From: Agathobacter sp.
GTDB taxonomy: Bacteria; Bacillota; Clostridia; Lachnospirales; Lachnospiraceae
Reading direction: 5' to 3'
NCBI GenBank assembly: GCA_022775045.1
Contig: JALFLB010000051.1
Coordinates: forward strand, 1 to 64,000
Length of the DNA stretch: 64,000 nucleotides
This document shows, in pieces, positions 62,950 through 64,000 of this stretch. A program made the position numbers and the translations under genes. Numbering within the stretch: the stretch's first letter is position 1; every line of letters begins with the position of its first letter. Below the pieces are notes generated by a model. That model was not told the DNA's origin and did no database searches. It worked only from the letters and a program-made list of their open reading frames with translations.

Positions 62950-64000
62950 ACCATCCCTCCCCAGAATTTTTCATCAATACTTCGGTAGCAGATAGCCTCA
63001 TTCAGATGCCTCATCCTGATATCCTTGGCATGATCCATATCAGCAATTGTTCGTGCAACACGGAGAATCTTATGATATGTTCTTGCAGTCAGTGACATCT
63101 TGTTAAAAATTCCTTCCATGTAGCACTGTTCCTTTTCCCCCAGCCTGCAAAATTCTTTCATTCGTGCTGCCGGAATCCGGCTGTTATGGCAGAAGGATTC
63201 ATCTGCGAAACGCCTCATCTGAATTTCATGACATTCCTTTACCCTCATACGAATCTCTTCCGAACTCTCATTCGCTCCATTTCCGGTCAGTTCCGCATAG
63301 CTGACCTCCGGCGCCTCAACGCAGATATCCATGCGGTCGATCAAAGGCTGGGAAATACGGTCAAAATACCGGTGCAGGGAAGCTGCTGTACACCGGCATC
63401 TCTGCATGTCCGGATAATAGCCGCAATTGCACGGGTTCATGGATGCCAGTAGCAGAAAAGAAGCCGGATATACCACATTTCCAGACGCCCGCGAAAGATG
63501 GATTTCCTGTTCTTCCATCGGCTGCCTTAAAATTTCCAGCGTTGTCTTTGAGAATTCGGACAATTCATCCAAAAACAATACTCCATGATGTGCAAGGGAA
63601 ATTTCTCCCGGTCTTAAATGGATGCCACCCCCTGCAAGCCCGGCACGGCTGATACTGTGATGCGGACTCCGGAAGGGACGTTCACAAATCAGTGTATCTG
63701 CATCGGAAAGAAGTCCACATACACTATATACTTTGGAGAGTTCCAGACGTTCTTCTTCTAAAAGCGGTGGCAGAATTGAAGAAATCCTTTCCGAAATCAT
63801 CGTCTTTCCAGCCCCTGGCGGTCCTACCATCAACATATTATGCATGCCGCTTGCCGCAATCTCCGCTGCACGCTTCAAAAATTGCTGGCCATTCACCTCT
63901 GAAAAATCCAGTGATTTCTTTTCCTTCCTTTTTCCGAAAGCAGCAACCGGCTTCTCCACATATTTTCCCTCACGAAGATAAGTAAGAACCTCCGGCAGTG
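62946..64000 (-). CDS. comM: ComM/YifB-type Mg-chelatase-like AAA+ ATPase (partial)
   Basis: Partial gene: the frame is open to the window edge, and the N-terminal part lies outside. Residues visible before the first internal GTG (63959) read LPEVLTYLREGKY, the linker just upstream of the ATPase in this family. The AAA+ core has Walker A VGPPGAGKTM, RPFRSPHHSISRAGL and GVLFLDELSEF. A C-terminal Mg-chelatase domain follows. In naturally competent bacteria ComM aids branch migration. It is co-transcribed with dprA. Confidence 0.95.
   Translation of the reverse strand, partial: LPEVLTYLREGKYVEKPVAAFGKRKEKKSLDFSEVNGQQFLKRAAEIAASGMHNMLMVGPPGAGKTMISERISSILPPLLEEERLELSKVYSVCGLLSDADTLICERPFRSPHHSISRAGLAGGGIHLRPGEISLAHHGVLFLDELSEFSKTTLEILRQPMEEQEIHLSRASGNVVYPASFLLLASMNPCNCGYYPDMQRCRCTAASLHRYFDRISQPLIDRMDICVEAPEVSYAELTGNGANESSEEIRMRVKECHEIQMRRFADESFCHNSRIPAARMKEFCRLGEKEQCYMEGIFNKMSLTARTYHKILRVARTIADMDHAKDIRMRHLNEAICYRSIDEKFWGGMV

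Noticed and set aside
1-64000. tRNA, rRNA, prophage, transposase or CRISPR content
   Set aside because: No CCA-ended cloverleaf, rRNA stretch, integrase/transposase motif or regular repeat-spacer array was found on reading both strands.

Overview
The window comes from a low-GC, motile, anaerobic Firmicute, most likely a Lachnospiraceae member (Roseburia/Agathobacter/Butyrivibrio-like). Evidence is the protein families (CodY, PolC, FliY, CheC/CheD, SwrB-position DUF6115 protein, DUF5050), GGAGG ribosome binding sites and gene order. The family-level placement is inference. About 60 protein genes are packed with almost no spare DNA. All but one lie on the minus strand, so the biology reads from right to left. 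No tRNA, rRNA, CRISPR array, insertion sequence or phage is visible, and no gene-free stretch exceeds 300 bases (the longest are about 167-169 bases, at 12251-12417 and 47167-47335).

Right end (64000 to 58893): comM (cut by the window edge), dprA, topA and codY. codY is preceded by a promoter overlapped by a near-consensus CodY box and followed by a terminator. 58743 to 26934: a roughly 32 kb fla/che supercluster in the same order as in Bacillus subtilis: flgB-flgC-fliE-fliF-fliG-fliH-fliI-fliJ-motE-like-fliK-flgD-(TIGR02530 type)-flgE, a terminator and new promoter, then motA-motB-fliL-fliM-fliY-fliO-fliP-fliQ-fliR-flhB-flhA-flhF-flhG-(PilZ brake)-cheB-cheA-cheW-cheC-cheD-(2-TM protein)-sigD-(small protein)-SwrB-like-(LysM/MltG-like). 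cheY and cheR are absent. It supplies basal body, export gate, hook, stator, switch, chemotaxis core, placement GTPases, a c-di-GMP brake and the flagellar sigma factor.

26919 to 12339: rpsB-tsf, then an inserted two-gene unit (a pseudo-deacetylase and a bactofilin), then pyrH-frr and uppS-cdsA-dxr-rseP-ispG-polC. This covers translation, ribosome recycling, UMP kinase, isoprenoid and undecaprenyl supply, phospholipid precursor, intramembrane proteolysis and replication. The boundary between the flagellar and ribosomal operons is a hairpin whose loop holds a consensus -10 box.

Left end (12250 to 1): an accessory unit of a large MalT/LuxR-type STAND regulator translationally coupled (ATGA) to an 1148-residue coiled-coil surface protein, followed by a one-domain PilZ protein. 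Then comes the only plus-strand gene (DUF5050), facing a pheA-ppx/HD-ppk operon. Most notable are the deacetylase-like protein that has lost its metal ligands, the Ppx/GppA homologue with altered phosphate-loop residues, the regulator/surface-protein pair, and several strand-specific hairpins at operon joints.
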